Notes under the pieces: generated by a model
The model's input: only the letters and a program-made list of their open reading frames with translations
Database searches by the model: none
Told to the model about the DNA's origin: nothing
DNA from: JACJYM01 sp965230495
Lineage (GTDB): Bacteria; Bacteroidota; Bacteroidia; Chitinophagales; Saprospiraceae
Direction of reading: 5' to 3'
NCBI GenBank assembly: GCA_965230495.1
Contig: OZ246004.1
Location: 2,108,001-2,172,000 of the forward strand
Length of the DNA: 64,000 bases
Shown here: positions 52,265-60,900 of the stretch, piece after piece
How positions within the stretch are numbered: position 1 is the first letter of the stretch
How the letters are laid out: every line of letters begins with the position of its first letter
Translations under genes and position numbers: made by a program

Positions 52265-54058
52265 ATGACTAAAAAAATTACTTTACTGATGTTTGTGTTT
52301 GGTCTTCTAGCATTCAACCTAAATGCTCAGAATGAATCCGAAGTAACAACAAACATGACAGGCATTTCGGATGAAATGACTAAAGACCCCGAGCAAAATA
52401 AAAACTGGAGGATGGGTCAATATAAGTACTCTGCAAAGCCAAAAAATGCTTGGGAATTAGGAATACATTTCGGTCACTTCTTTATTGATGGTGATGTAGA
52501 TAGAAATATTCCTTCAGGATTTGGAGTTGGACTTCACCTAAGAAAAGCTATTCATTATGTGTTTTCGATACGAGGAGATTTATTTTATGGTCAGGCTAAG
52601 GGGCTAGACCCTCAACCTTGGACCCATAGAAATCAAGGTGGTGGACTTGTTGAGTCCGTGTTTGATCCTTATAACGGATCTACTCCTGATGCCACAGAAT
52701 GGTTTCCTGCACACAAAACAACATACATCTACGGAGCTTTACAAGCTGTTGTTAATATAGGTAATTTATTGTTCCACAAAGATCGTAATAAGTGGAATTG
52801 GTATGTTGCGGTAGGAGTTGGTTTAGATACGCATAAAGCTAATCTTGACTTACTAGATGGCGATGGTAATCCTTATACTAACTTAAGATCTGCTTCTGGC
52901 TATAACTCTAACGATTTCGATACACGAGATGGTAGAAAGCAAATAAAAGATAATTTAGAAAATATTTATGATGGCGATTATGAAACTGAAGGTTTCAAGA
53001 AAAAAGGTATTTTCAGATTAGGTGATGAGACTAACATTCACGTTGTTTGGACAGGTTCTATGGGAGTTTCCAGAAAACTGAGTAAAAGAATTAACCTTGG
53101 TTTAGAGCACCAGATAATGGCATCTGACAATGATTATCTTGATGGTATTAAATTCAGAACAGCCGTAGATCAAACTAATAACGTTGATATAGGACACTAT
53201 ACTAATTTCAGATTAGCCATTAATCTAGGTAATTTTGACAAAGTGACTGAGCCTCTATACTGGATGAATCCATTAGATGCAACAATGAACGATATTGCTG
53301 AATTAAAGCAAAGACCTAAATTGGATTTAACTGACTCTGATGGTGATGGAATAATTGATATGTTAGATCAAGAAATCGACACTCCTGCAGGATGCCCTAC
53401 TGACACAAGAGGTATTATGTTAGATTCTGATGGTGATGGAATAGCAGATTGTAAAGATAAAGAGCCTTATTCTCCTCCTGGATTAGAAGTAGATGCCAAT
53501 GGTATTGCTGATGCTCCTTGTTGTATAAACGAAGACGACATCAATAGAATTGTTGATGCGAGATCAGGAGACATTGTTAATAAAGCTATGGCTGGAAGAT
53601 CAGATTGTGGCAAATGGTATTTACCTATGATACATTTTGATTTAGATAAATACAACGTCAAACCCGAATTTTACGGCCACTTGCATCATGTTGCAAACGT
53701 AATGAAAATGTGTCCTGACTTATGTGTTAGTGTAGTAGGTAATACTGACGTAAGAGCAAGCAATGACTATAATCAATCTTTATCATATAATAGAGCAAAA
53801 TCAACTGTTGACTATCTTGTTGCTAACTATGGCATTGATAGAAGTAGATTTAAATTAATGTATGGCGGAGAAGATAAACCTCTTATTCCTTCTTCTAGAA
53901 GAGAATCTGAGCACTATATGAATAGACGAGTTGAATTTAGAGTATGTGAGCCAAGTGATTATGACATGGCTAAGCCAGAAGGTTCTAATGCTGGTTCTGG
54001 AGGAGCAGTTAATTCTACCGGTTCTTCTTTCAGTGGAAACAAAAACTCTGGATTCTAA
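52265..54058 (+). CDS. OmpA family outer-membrane protein with TSP3 repeats
   Basis: A 597-residue outer-membrane protein: signal peptide, an 8-strand-type beta barrel region (about 45-360), two calcium-binding thrombospondin type 3 repeats (DSDGDGIIDMLDQE and DSDGDGIADCKDKE), and a C-terminal OmpA peptidoglycan-binding domain (NTDVRASNDYNQSLSYNRA). The end is a Gly/Ser-rich tail. The barrel part resembles the main OmpA-like porins of gliding Bacteroidota. A strong terminator follows, and the gene is flanked by hairpins, so it is a single-gene unit that may be highly expressed. Confidence 0.92.
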   Translation: MTKKITLLMFVFGLLAFNLNAQNESEVTTNMTGISDEMTKDPEQNKNWRMGQYKYSAKPKNAWELGIHFGHFFIDGDVDRNIPSGFGVGLHLRKAIHYVFSIRGDLFYGQAKGLDPQPWTHRNQGGGLVESVFDPYNGSTPDATEWFPAHKTTYIYGALQAVVNIGNLLFHKDRNKWNWYVAVGVGLDTHKANLDLLDGDGNPYTNLRSASGYNSNDFDTRDGRKQIKDNLENIYDGDYETEGFKKKGIFRLGDETNIHVVWTGSMGVSRKLSKRINLGLEHQIMASDNDYLDGIKFRTAVDQTNNVDIGHYTNFRLAINLGNFDKVTEPLYWMNPLDATMNDIAELKQRPKLDLTDSDGDGIIDMLDQEIDTPAGCPTDTRGIMLDSDGDGIADCKDKEPYSPPGLEVDANGIADAPCCINEDDINRIVDARSGDIVNKAMAGRSDCGKWYLPMIHFDLDKYNVKPEFYGHLHHVANVMKMCPDLCVSVVGNTDVRASNDYNQSLSYNRAKSTVDYLVANYGIDRSRFKLMYGGEDKPLIPSSRRESEHYMNRRVEFRVCEPSDYDMAKPEGSNAGSGGAVNSTGSSFSGNKNSGF

Positions 54059-54087
54059 TTAGAATACCAATAACGAATTGAAAACAG

Positions 54088-54120
54088 GAGCTCCATTTAT
54101 ATAGTGGGGCTCTTTTTTTA
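54088..54120 (+). terminator. Rho-independent terminator of OmpA gene
   Basis: GAGCTCCA and TGGGGCTC form an 8-base stem with one G-T pair around a 9-base loop, followed by TTTTTTTA. It lies 29 bases after the OmpA stop codon. Confidence 0.9.
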
Positions 54121-54168
54121 TATATAGAAATTCGTAACATAGAGATTTCATCTTTTACATAACTTACT

Positions 54169-54176
54169 TAAATTTG
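54169..54176 (+). promoter_or_regulatory. -7 element of the TerC-ApbE unit
   Basis: TAAATTTG matches TAnnTTTG exactly and ends 20 bases before the TerC ATG at 54,197. No clear -33 TTTG. Confidence 0.45.
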
Positions 54177-54196
54177 TTGCTCATAAATTTTTAAGG

Positions 54197-55039
54197 ATGT
54201 TTTCTTCTCTTATTCTTCCTGATTTTGCAAATTCTGCTGTTTGGTTAAGTCTTCTAACTCTTACTTTTCTTGAAATTGTCTTAGGAGTTGATAATATTCT
54301 TTTCATTTCCATCGCATCTAGTAAGCTCGAAAAAAAAGATCAAGGAAAAGCTACCAATATAGGCCTAATACTCGCTATGGTCTTGAGAATAGTTCTTCTC
54401 CTAGGCATCTCAGTACTTATAGCAATGAATTCCCCTTGGTTTAGTATTAATGCCCATTGGTTTCAAGCTGAGTTTTCTGGTCAGAGCATCATCTTAATTT
54501 TAGGAGGACTTTTCCTTTTATATAAGAGTGTATCAGAAATACATCACAAACTAGAAAGTAGTGAAGAAACAAACGACCTAGCAAAAAAGAAAACGGTAAC
54601 ACTTACTTCTGTTATTCTTCAAATCACTTTGATCAACATAGTTTTTTCATTCGACTCCATATTAACAGCTGTGGGAATGACTAATGGTATGGAAGGTTCC
54701 TTAGTTATTATGGTTATTGCTGTTGTAATGTCTGTTTTGATTATGATGTTGTTCGCCACACCGGTTGGCCGATTTGTCAATAAACATCCAACAATTCAAA
54801 TATTAGGTCTTTCATTTCTTATACTTATCGGTTTTATGCTAATTTTGGAAGGTGGTCATTTAGCTAATCTTTCTGTTTTCGGCTCTCACATAGGTGTTGT
54901 TCCTAAGGGATATCTCTATTTCGCAATTGCATTTTCGCTCATGGTAGAATTCCTGAATATGAAACTACGGAAAAAACAAGATCCTGTAAAACTTCATTCT
55001 TATAGCGAAGAAGCAGGAGAAAAAGGATTGCTTAAATAA
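54197..55039 (+). CDS. TerC family integral membrane protein
   Basis: A 280-residue membrane protein with about eight helices. The acidic motif LEIVLGVDNILFIS in the first helices and FSFDSILTAVGM later are the conserved TerC charge pair, implicated in metal ion (manganese) export or tellurite resistance. The C-terminus is a basic cytoplasmic tail. Its stop codon shares one base with the ApbE start, so the two are translationally linked; a five-gene plus-strand unit begins here. Confidence 0.92.
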   Translation: MFSSLILPDFANSAVWLSLLTLTFLEIVLGVDNILFISIASSKLEKKDQGKATNIGLILAMVLRIVLLLGISVLIAMNSPWFSINAHWFQAEFSGQSIILILGGLFLLYKSVSEIHHKLESSEETNDLAKKKTVTLTSVILQITLINIVFSFDSILTAVGMTNGMEGSLVIMVIAVVMSVLIMMLFATPVGRFVNKHPTIQILGLSFLILIGFMLILEGGHLANLSVFGSHIGVVPKGYLYFAIAFSLMVEFLNMKLRKKQDPVKLHSYSEEAGEKGLLK

Positions 55040-56052
55040 TGGGGAGAATATTAGTAATTTTATTAGTCTCTCTTATATCATGTAATAAACCAAGGTCTTA
55101 TACTCAATTTTATGGTGAGACTATGGGAACATATTATCGTATCACTTTCCAAGGAACAGAGAATATTATTCCTAATCAAACAAAAATAGATTCAATACTT
55201 GTTGATATCAACAATTCTCACTCCACATATATAAAGGAATCTACTATATCTCGATTTAATCAAAGTGATACTACGTATTGCTTTCTCCTTTCTAAGGATT
55301 CACATTTTTTACCAGTCTTTTTGAAAGCTAAAGAAGTCTACTCCGAAACCACTGGCTATTTTGATCCTACAATAGGACCATTAGTTAATTACTGGGGCTT
55401 CGGTTATAACCCCAATACAACAAATGTGATTGATAATTTGAAAATAAAAAATATTCTAACCTATATAGACTTCAAGAGCATTTTACTTAATCAATACGAA
55501 GACTCTATTTGTATTTCTAAAAATCTGAAAAAATCTCAACTGGATTTTTCCGCTATAGCTAAAGGTTATGCGATCGATGTTATTGCTAACTACTTGGACT
55601 CCTATGATATCCATAATTATCTAATAGATATAGGCGGTGAATCACGAGCAAAAGGTATAAATCAGAGCGGAAAAATTTGGACATTAGGTATCAACAAGCC
55701 AACTCTTGATTCCGAATATAATGAAGCAATTAAACTAATATCATTGAAAAATAAATCTATTGCTTCAAGTGGTAATTATAGAAACTATAAAATGGTTGAC
55801 AACAAACTTGTTTCTCATATTATCGACCCTAAGGATGGTTTTTTTAAAGTATCCAACGTCTTAAGTGCAACAGTGATTGCTGATAATTGCATGGAGGCAG
55901 ATGCTTTTGCGACAGCTCTAATGCTAATGCCTCCTAATGAGGCTTTAAAGGTTGCTTCCTCAAACGGCGTAGAATGTTTTCTTATTCTTAAATCTGACAG
56001 TGCTTTTTCATTTATGCATACGGAAGGCATGTCTAAATATTTAAAAAATTAA
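55039..56052 (+). CDS. apbE: FAD:protein FMN transferase ApbE
   Basis: A 337-residue lipoprotein (LISC lipobox) that covalently attaches FMN to threonines of exported flavoproteins such as NqrB/RnfG. MGTYYRITF at the mature start, LDFSAIAKGYAIDVI (the K-G-x-A-x-D site) and DIGGESRAKG are conserved. The flavoprotein target is not in the window. It starts on the last base of the TerC stop codon. Confidence 0.94.
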   Translation: MGRILVILLVSLISCNKPRSYTQFYGETMGTYYRITFQGTENIIPNQTKIDSILVDINNSHSTYIKESTISRFNQSDTTYCFLLSKDSHFLPVFLKAKEVYSETTGYFDPTIGPLVNYWGFGYNPNTTNVIDNLKIKNILTYIDFKSILLNQYEDSICISKNLKKSQLDFSAIAKGYAIDVIANYLDSYDIHNYLIDIGGESRAKGINQSGKIWTLGINKPTLDSEYNEAIKLISLKNKSIASSGNYRNYKMVDNKLVSHIIDPKDGFFKVSNVLSATVIADNCMEADAFATALMLMPPNEALKVASSNGVECFLILKSDSAFSFMHTEGMSKYLKN

Positions 56053-56053
56053 A

Positions 56054-56872
56054 ATGTTTAATTTAAAAAAAGATCTTGTTTTTTTTGATATTGAATCTAC
56101 CGGTTTAAATGTAATCAAAGACCGAATAGTTCAGATTGCTCTTGTTAAATATTCCCCGGGGAATGATAATCCGGAACAACTGGAAATGCTCATCAATCCC
56201 GGAATCCCAATCTCGGAAGAAGCGATGGCAGTACATAATATAACCCCCCAAATGTTAAGAAATAAGCCAACTTTCCAACAAGTTGCTGATGAACTCTTTC
56301 AATTCATCGGAAATGCTGACTTAGCTGGATATAATTCCGATAGATTTGATATTCCTATGTTAATGGAAGAATTCGCCAGAGTTGGCAAAAGTTTTAATTT
56401 GTCCAATAGAAGGTCCATAGATGTGCAAAAAATATTTTACAAAATGGAACCCAGAACCTTAAAAGCCGCATATGCACATTATTGTGGTAAAGATCTATCC
56501 GATGCACACGATGCATTGGCTGATGTGATTGCTACTGTAGAGGTCCTAAAAGGTCAAATTGATAAATATAAAGGCCAAGACTATTATGATGGAGATGGGT
56601 TTAAAACCGAAGCACCAATTAAAAATGATGTAGAATCATTGTCAAAGTTTACGACAGATGAAAGAAATTTAGATGCTACACAGAGATTAAAATATAATAC
56701 TCGTGGAGAAGTGGTTTTTAATTTTGGCAAATATAAAGGCGAATTAGTTGCTGAAACGTTATTTAAAGACAAACAATATTACAACTGGATTTTAGATAAA
56801 GATTTTTCGGTTCAAGTAAAACAAATAGTTAAAAAACTTGTCAGTGAATATGAAACCAAAAATAAATCTTAA
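56054..56872 (+). CDS. DnaQ-type 3'-5' exonuclease with DUF3820-like C-terminus
   Basis: A 272-residue exonuclease. The DEDDh residues are visible: FFDIESTGL (Asp, Glu), GYNSDRFDIPML (Asp) and SDAHDALADVIAT (His, Asp). The last 60 residues (FNFGKYKGELVAETL... YNWILDKDF) form a DUF3820-like domain usual for exonuclease X-type proteins. It begins 1 base after the ApbE stop, and the MbnP-like gene begins inside its 3' end. Confidence 0.92.
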   Translation: MFNLKKDLVFFDIESTGLNVIKDRIVQIALVKYSPGNDNPEQLEMLINPGIPISEEAMAVHNITPQMLRNKPTFQQVADELFQFIGNADLAGYNSDRFDIPMLMEEFARVGKSFNLSNRRSIDVQKIFYKMEPRTLKAAYAHYCGKDLSDAHDALADVIATVEVLKGQIDKYKGQDYYDGDGFKTEAPIKNDVESLSKFTTDERNLDATQRLKYNTRGEVVFNFGKYKGELVAETLFKDKQYYNWILDKDFSVQVKQIVKKLVSEYETKNKS

Positions 56873-57647
56873 GCAAGGAGTACTTCTGTTCCTACTAATT
56901 AGCATTTTAACTTCTTGCTATACCGAAAGTGAGGGTTGCCTCGATAGATTCTCTTTAAACTATGATATAACTGCAGACAACAACTGTGATGATTGTTGTA
57001 CCTACCCTACACTCTCCTTGGAATTGAATCAGTTTTTCTTCGAAGATAAAAGCATGAGGTTTGATGATAGCCTTACTGTAGACTCACAGTACTATTTCAA
57101 GATATTGGATTTTAGCTGTTACTTGACAAATCTAACAATTAGCCCATATCAAGGTGAATATATTATTTTAGACAGCCTGGAATGCGGTTCGAGCAAAATA
57201 GCCAATAGTCATATGTTAATAAAAGATAGACTTACCCGCTATAATTTGCATTCCACTAAATCTGATATGCTCTTTGACAGTATTAATTTCCGCATTGGAA
57301 AACCAAATGTTTTTTCATTAGACAAATTTGCTAACACATCTCTCGACCATGTCTTTAGTAATGAGAATGCCCTTATTGAAAACGATAATTTGTGTTCATT
57401 TAAAATGACCATTACCAAAGGTGCAGACCTAATGGATACACTGTCCATCACTAGTTGCGATTTAGATATTCCATTGAGTCTAAAATACTCTCAAGCTCAG
57501 GAGATCACAATTGGAAATAATTTTACTGTTCAGCTTTCACTAGATTATGCTGAATTGTTTGATAGTGTAAATTATAATACGATTGATTCAGCAATGCTTG
57601 AATTAATGATTAGACAAAACATTAGCAATGCATTCTACGTTGAATAA
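56850..57647 (+). CDS. MbnP-like lipoprotein
   Basis: A 265-residue lipoprotein (ILTSC lipobox, start at ATG 56,850 rather than the upstream TTG) that resembles MbnP, the partner of the di-heme enzyme MbnH. A short Cys-rich insert (GCLDRFSLNYDITADNN and CDDCCTYP) follows the lipobox, then the MbnP-type beta domain from about residue 55 (LELNQFFFED, FKILDFSCYLTNL). I find no tryptophan in the whole protein, although MbnP binds copper through a Trp-derived kynurenine. It overlaps the exonuclease gene by 23 bases and lies 5 bases before the di-heme enzyme gene. Confidence 0.72.
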   Translation: MKPKINLKQGVLLFLLISILTSCYTESEGCLDRFSLNYDITADNNCDDCCTYPTLSLELNQFFFEDKSMRFDDSLTVDSQYYFKILDFSCYLTNLTISPYQGEYIILDSLECGSSKIANSHMLIKDRLTRYNLHSTKSDMLFDSINFRIGKPNVFSLDKFANTSLDHVFSNENALIENDNLCSFKMTITKGADLMDTLSITSCDLDIPLSLKYSQAQEITIGNNFTVQLSLDYAELFDSVNYNTIDSAMLELMIRQNISNAFYVE

Positions 57648-57652
57648 TTAGT

Positions 57653-58771
57653 ATGAAAACAAATGGAAAATACGGGTATATTGTAATTATCTTTGGACTG
57701 CTATTTACCTATATTTCTTGTGAGGAAGAACCCGTAAATATGAATCAGGGTATAGATCTTACCCATATTGATTATAATCCCGAATACGTTGATCTAGATA
57801 TTCCTTCACACTTCACTAAAATGGAAATTCCTGAAGATAATCCTTTGACAACAGAGGGTATAGAGCTTGGTAGAAGACTTTTTTATGATCCTATTCTAAG
57901 TGGTGATTCTACTCTTTCGTGTGCAGGATGTCATTTTCCAGAACATGGTTTTTCAGATCCTGCCCGTTTTAGCAAAGGAATTGATGGACTTGAGGGAAAA
58001 AGAAATTCAATGAGCTTAGTTAATGTTGGGTTTTTTAAAAATGGTTTATTCTGGGACGGCAGGGCCGGTAATTTGGAAGAGCAAGCTGTCTTTCCTGTCG
58101 AGGATCCACTAGAACAACATGCTATATGGCCCGAAGTGATAGAGAAAATTAAAAACTCCCCAGAATACCCTTCTAGGTATCGAAAAGCTTTTGGAATAAA
58201 TTCCTCTTCCCAAATTACTCAAGATTTAACAGTAAAAGCTATTGCTCAATTCGAAAGAACAATATTATCGACAAATAGTAAGTTCGACAAAATTGCCCAA
58301 GGCGTCGAAGGTGTTAAATTTTCGGATTTAGAACTTCTGGGCTTTAGTTTATTTTTTGACGAAGATCCTGATGTTCCAGATGCAGAATGTGGTCATTGTC
58401 ATAACACTCCGCTAACCAGTAGTGATGATTTTTTCAATAATGGCGTTCAAACATCTACTGATTACGATGATTTTCTTGATCTAGGCTTTGGAATAGTTAC
58501 TGGCAATAGTACGGATAATGGAAAAATGAAAGCTCCAAGCTTAAGAAATATAAGGTATACCGCTCCTTATATGCATGATGGAAGATTCAATACTCTCGAT
58601 GAAGTACTTGAACATTACAATCAAGGAGGCCATCCATCCGCAACTAAAGATGGTCTTATTCAACCGCTGCAGTTGACACCCCTCCATCTGGATGCTATTA
58701 AAGCATTTATACTCACCTTTGAAGATACATCCTTTATATCGAATCCTAGCTTGCAAAATCCTTTTAACTAA
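57653..58771 (+). CDS. Di-heme cytochrome c peroxidase family lipoprotein, MbnH-like
   Basis: A 372-residue exported di-heme protein (ISC lipobox, Cys23). CAGCH (90-94) and CGHCH (246-250) bind the two c-type hemes, and APSLRNIRYTAPYMHDGRFNTLDEV (read in parts) is the conserved peroxidase/MauG segment. In MbnH/MauG relatives a high-valent iron state oxidises a tryptophan of the partner protein. The MbnP-like partner gene lies 5 bases upstream. Ordinary peroxidase activity remains the alternative. Confidence 0.9.
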   Translation: MKTNGKYGYIVIIFGLLFTYISCEEEPVNMNQGIDLTHIDYNPEYVDLDIPSHFTKMEIPEDNPLTTEGIELGRRLFYDPILSGDSTLSCAGCHFPEHGFSDPARFSKGIDGLEGKRNSMSLVNVGFFKNGLFWDGRAGNLEEQAVFPVEDPLEQHAIWPEVIEKIKNSPEYPSRYRKAFGINSSSQITQDLTVKAIAQFERTILSTNSKFDKIAQGVEGVKFSDLELLGFSLFFDEDPDVPDAECGHCHNTPLTSSDDFFNNGVQTSTDYDDFLDLGFGIVTGNSTDNGKMKAPSLRNIRYTAPYMHDGRFNTLDEVLEHYNQGGHPSATKDGLIQPLQLTPLHLDAIKAFILTFEDTSFISNPSLQNPFN

Positions 58772-59063
58772 GGTTCCGTAACTTCGGTGCAGTTGTTTTT
58801 TGCAAAAAGTAATAGAATATTTATTCTTCTAGAAAACGAAACATAGGTTTAGGAATAACTAATTATAGTACAATTAAATAATTATGATGCGATATACACT
58901 TCATATTAATTAATACAACATATATATAACTCTAATTATCAGCAACTATTATCTCATATTTAATATCATATTATAATTTTTTATATATTACACTCGTTCT
59001 ATATTGTATTTTTTTAATCCTCTAAACATTCCGATTATTGTATTGTGAAATTGAATAAAGCAC

Positions 59064-59083
59064 ATCTGGTTAAAGAATCAGAT
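59064..59083 (+). repeat. Small hairpin of module 1
   Basis: ATCTG and CAGAT (5-base arms, 10-base loop) lie 12 bases before the first 17-mer. A short stem like this can occur by chance; it is listed because module 2 has a hairpin in the same place. Confidence 0.4.
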
Positions 59084-59095
59084 CAAAACATTTAA

Positions 59096-59112
59096 ATATG
59101 TTCATGGGATTA
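59096..59112 (+). repeat. 17-mer repeat, copy 1
   Basis: ATATGTTCATGGGATTA occurs identically at 59,261-59,277, 165 bases further on. Both copies sit between a small hairpin and a long hairpin. Reading from its ATG gives the peptide MFMGLKL then a stop. Confidence 0.85.
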
Positions 59113-59118
59113 AAACTA

Positions 59119-59161
59119 TAAAGAAAGTTGCGTGTCCTATAAAACCATGCAACTTTCTTTA
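59119..59161. repeat. Long perfect hairpin of module 1
   Basis: TAAAGAAAGTTGC and GCAACTTTCTTTA are perfect 13-base arms, extended by three further pairs inward. It starts 6 bases after 17-mer copy 1. It has little T-tail on the plus strand, so it may be a structured RNA end rather than a simple terminator. Confidence 0.75.
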
Positions 59162-59227
59162 ATGGTTAAGAGATTTCACCTAAAAAGAAATTGAGTTTTT
59201 TGTTTAATAAATAATTTTACGAGTTGA

Positions 59228-59246
59228 GTACCCTTGAGCAAGGTAC
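59228..59246 (+). repeat. Small hairpin of module 2
   Basis: GTACC-c-TTG and CAA-GGTAC pair over 8 bases with one bulged base and a 2-base centre. It lies 14 bases before 17-mer copy 2. Confidence 0.5.
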
Positions 59247-59260
59247 AATGAAGAGAAAGG

Positions 59261-59277
59261 ATATGTTCATGGGATTA
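59261..59277 (+). repeat. 17-mer repeat, copy 2
   Basis: Identical to the copy at 59,096-59,112. Here the frame from the ATG stops at once (MFMGL). It is preceded by the purine-rich AATGAAGAGAAAGG. Confidence 0.85.
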
Positions 59278-59288
59278 TAATCTTATTG

Positions 59289-59322
59289 AAAAATGGCTGC
59301 TGGGGGGCGGCCATTTTTTTTT
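59289..59322. terminator. Strong hairpin terminator of module 2
   Basis: AAAAATGGCTGC and GCGGCCATTTTT pair over 12 bases with one G-T pair and a 6-base loop, then nine T in a row. It terminates plus-strand RNA, and on the minus strand it also lies right after the DUF3667 stop codon, so it may serve both directions. Confidence 0.88.
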
Positions 59323-60334
59323 AGAATATTGCTAAGGAAAATAGAAATGCTACTGATCCCAAAACTATAAAGATCAACACATAAGCTAAACCACTTAAAG
59401 CAAATTTCACAAACGTCTTAAACTTTCCTTGCTTATAATATCTTTTAAAAGACCATAATGATAGTAATAAACATAATGAGTATATCGCAAGTACCAGAAA
59501 TCCCGAATCTATGTAATGATCAATTATAAAAGCCAAACTTGCCGCAAGAAAGCACGTGGAATGAATATTGAATAAAAACACCAAGTTTTCTATGTAAAAC
59601 CGATCTTGTCTATAATATAGTAATTTCATAAATCCTGCAAGAAGAAAAACAACTAGTATCAATGTCCAAAACAAGTTGGCGATTCCATACTTAACAGCTT
59701 CTTTACGATTCTTACTAAACTTCACCGACTGACGTAATATCAACTTGTCCCAAAACCCTTGAACCTCATACTTATCTATTAATTCGTCCACATCTTTAGT
59801 ATATGCATCAATTACATTAATCTTATATTTCGAAATATCTGTAAAAGATCCTACATTGATACTTCCTAAGAAGGTCGTATCCTTTACACTTTTTCCAAAA
59901 AGTTTGTGCTTTATAGTATCTACATTTTCTGTTCCTAATAGCACTTGATAGTCCTGCATGATCGTATCATAATTTTCTGCCAGTTGAAGGCTGTGCATTT
60001 TATTATAACCCCCTACATTAATTAAATCATCGAAATCAGCTGTAAACATTAAAGCTGATATATGAATGATAAGCGTAAAAATGAATAATCTCACAGGATT
60101 GAGATACTTAATTCTTTTACCCCGAAAGTACTCCTCAGCAAGAAACCAGGGTTTAAATAAATATTTTAACGAATTCCAAAGCTTTCCATCCACTCCAAAT
60201 ATGGAGATAATGACTTCTGAAATCAAACCTAGAAAAGGCTTTTTTATCTTTTCAAATTTTTGTCCACAATGACAACAGTACTCATACTCTAAGTCATTAC
60301 TGGCTCCACAGTTAGCACAAATCTTGTCTGACAT
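59321..60334 (-). CDS. DUF3667 family membrane protein with zinc ribbon
   Basis: A 337-residue protein with an N-terminal zinc ribbon (CANCG ... CCHCG), then the DUF3667 region with NPVRLFIFTLIIHISALMF, an extracytoplasmic loop of about 100 residues, and four or five further helices. DUF3667 proteins are common in Bacteroidota and of unknown role. Its stop codon overlaps the end of the T-run of the bidirectional terminator. Confidence 0.9.
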   Translation of the reverse strand: MSDKICANCGASNDLEYEYCCHCGQKFEKIKKPFLGLISEVIISIFGVDGKLWNSLKYLFKPWFLAEEYFRGKRIKYLNPVRLFIFTLIIHISALMFTADFDDLINVGGYNKMHSLQLAENYDTIMQDYQVLLGTENVDTIKHKLFGKSVKDTTFLGSINVGSFTDISKYKINVIDAYTKDVDELIDKYEVQGFWDKLILRQSVKFSKNRKEAVKYGIANLFWTLILVVFLLAGFMKLLYYRQDRFYIENLVFLFNIHSTCFLAASLAFIIDHYIDSGFLVLAIYSLCLLLSLWSFKRYYKQGKFKTFVKFALSGLAYVLIFIVLGSVAFLFSLAIF

Positions 60335-60475
60335 ACCTCATTTAGTTTACATATTAACTTTTGGCATAATATTTGTCATATTGTCAATAATAGTAATTTA
60401 TAATAAAGTATTATTTGTAATTATTTGATTTTCTGACAATAACATAAGATATCAAAATTATATAAATTTTAAATA

Positions 60476-60865
60476 ATGAAAAACAAAATATCAACACTCA
60501 TCATCGCTCTGATATGTTTATTTGCTACGGTCATTGATACAAACGCTCAAACATATGTCGATCCATCTGTAGCTGTAGAAAATCTTGCGGATGAATCAAA
60601 AAAGATATACAACACGCTAGAGACCCTAACCGAGTCAGATCAGGAATTAAGCACTCTGTTAAAAGAGAAACAAAATATAATTAAAAAGTTATTATACGGT
60701 CTAAAGTTTGATCAAGAGTTAGAATCTCTTGTCAATTCATATCTATCTACTGACCCTAGCAACCCAAGCATAAGCTATGTATTTGGTGAAATAGATATAC
60801 CTGAAGGATACACTTCTATTCAAGATTACTATGCAAAAGAAATTCTACACTTAATTACTAAATAA
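60476..60865 (+). CDS. Hypothetical exported 129-residue protein
   Basis: An exported small protein that I do not recognise, with a signal peptide ending around TNAQTY. The mature part is helical and charged, with a KEKQNIIKKLLYGLKF segment. It lies 35 bases upstream of the giant surface protein gene on the same strand and may be its partner in secretion or anchoring, which is inference only. Confidence 0.6.
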   Translation: MKNKISTLIIALICLFATVIDTNAQTYVDPSVAVENLADESKKIYNTLETLTESDQELSTLLKEKQNIIKKLLYGLKFDQELESLVNSYLSTDPSNPSISYVFGEIDIPEGYTSIQDYYAKEILHLITK

Positions 60866-60900
60866 AACGATAGAATCTATACTCTAAAATCGATAACTAT

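Larger units (their letters stand above)
58772..59320. other. Gene-free AT-rich interval with tandem structured modules
   Basis: The first 270 bases are extremely AT-rich with no ORF or clear signal. The second half has two modules of the same plan (small hairpin, 17-mer, long hairpin). No protein longer than a few residues can be read here; each 17-mer contains an ATG followed by a stop within 8 codons. Confidence 0.8.

Noticed and set aside
56850..58771. A methanobactin biosynthesis locus
   Set aside because: Only MbnP- and MbnH-like genes are present. There is no MbnA precursor, MbnB or MbnC, and the neighbours are a DnaQ-type exonuclease and ApbE.
59096..59322. CRISPR or transposon ends in the repeat region
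   Set aside because: Only two copies of a 17-mer occur with unlike flanks and different stems; no cas gene, transposase or target duplication is visible.
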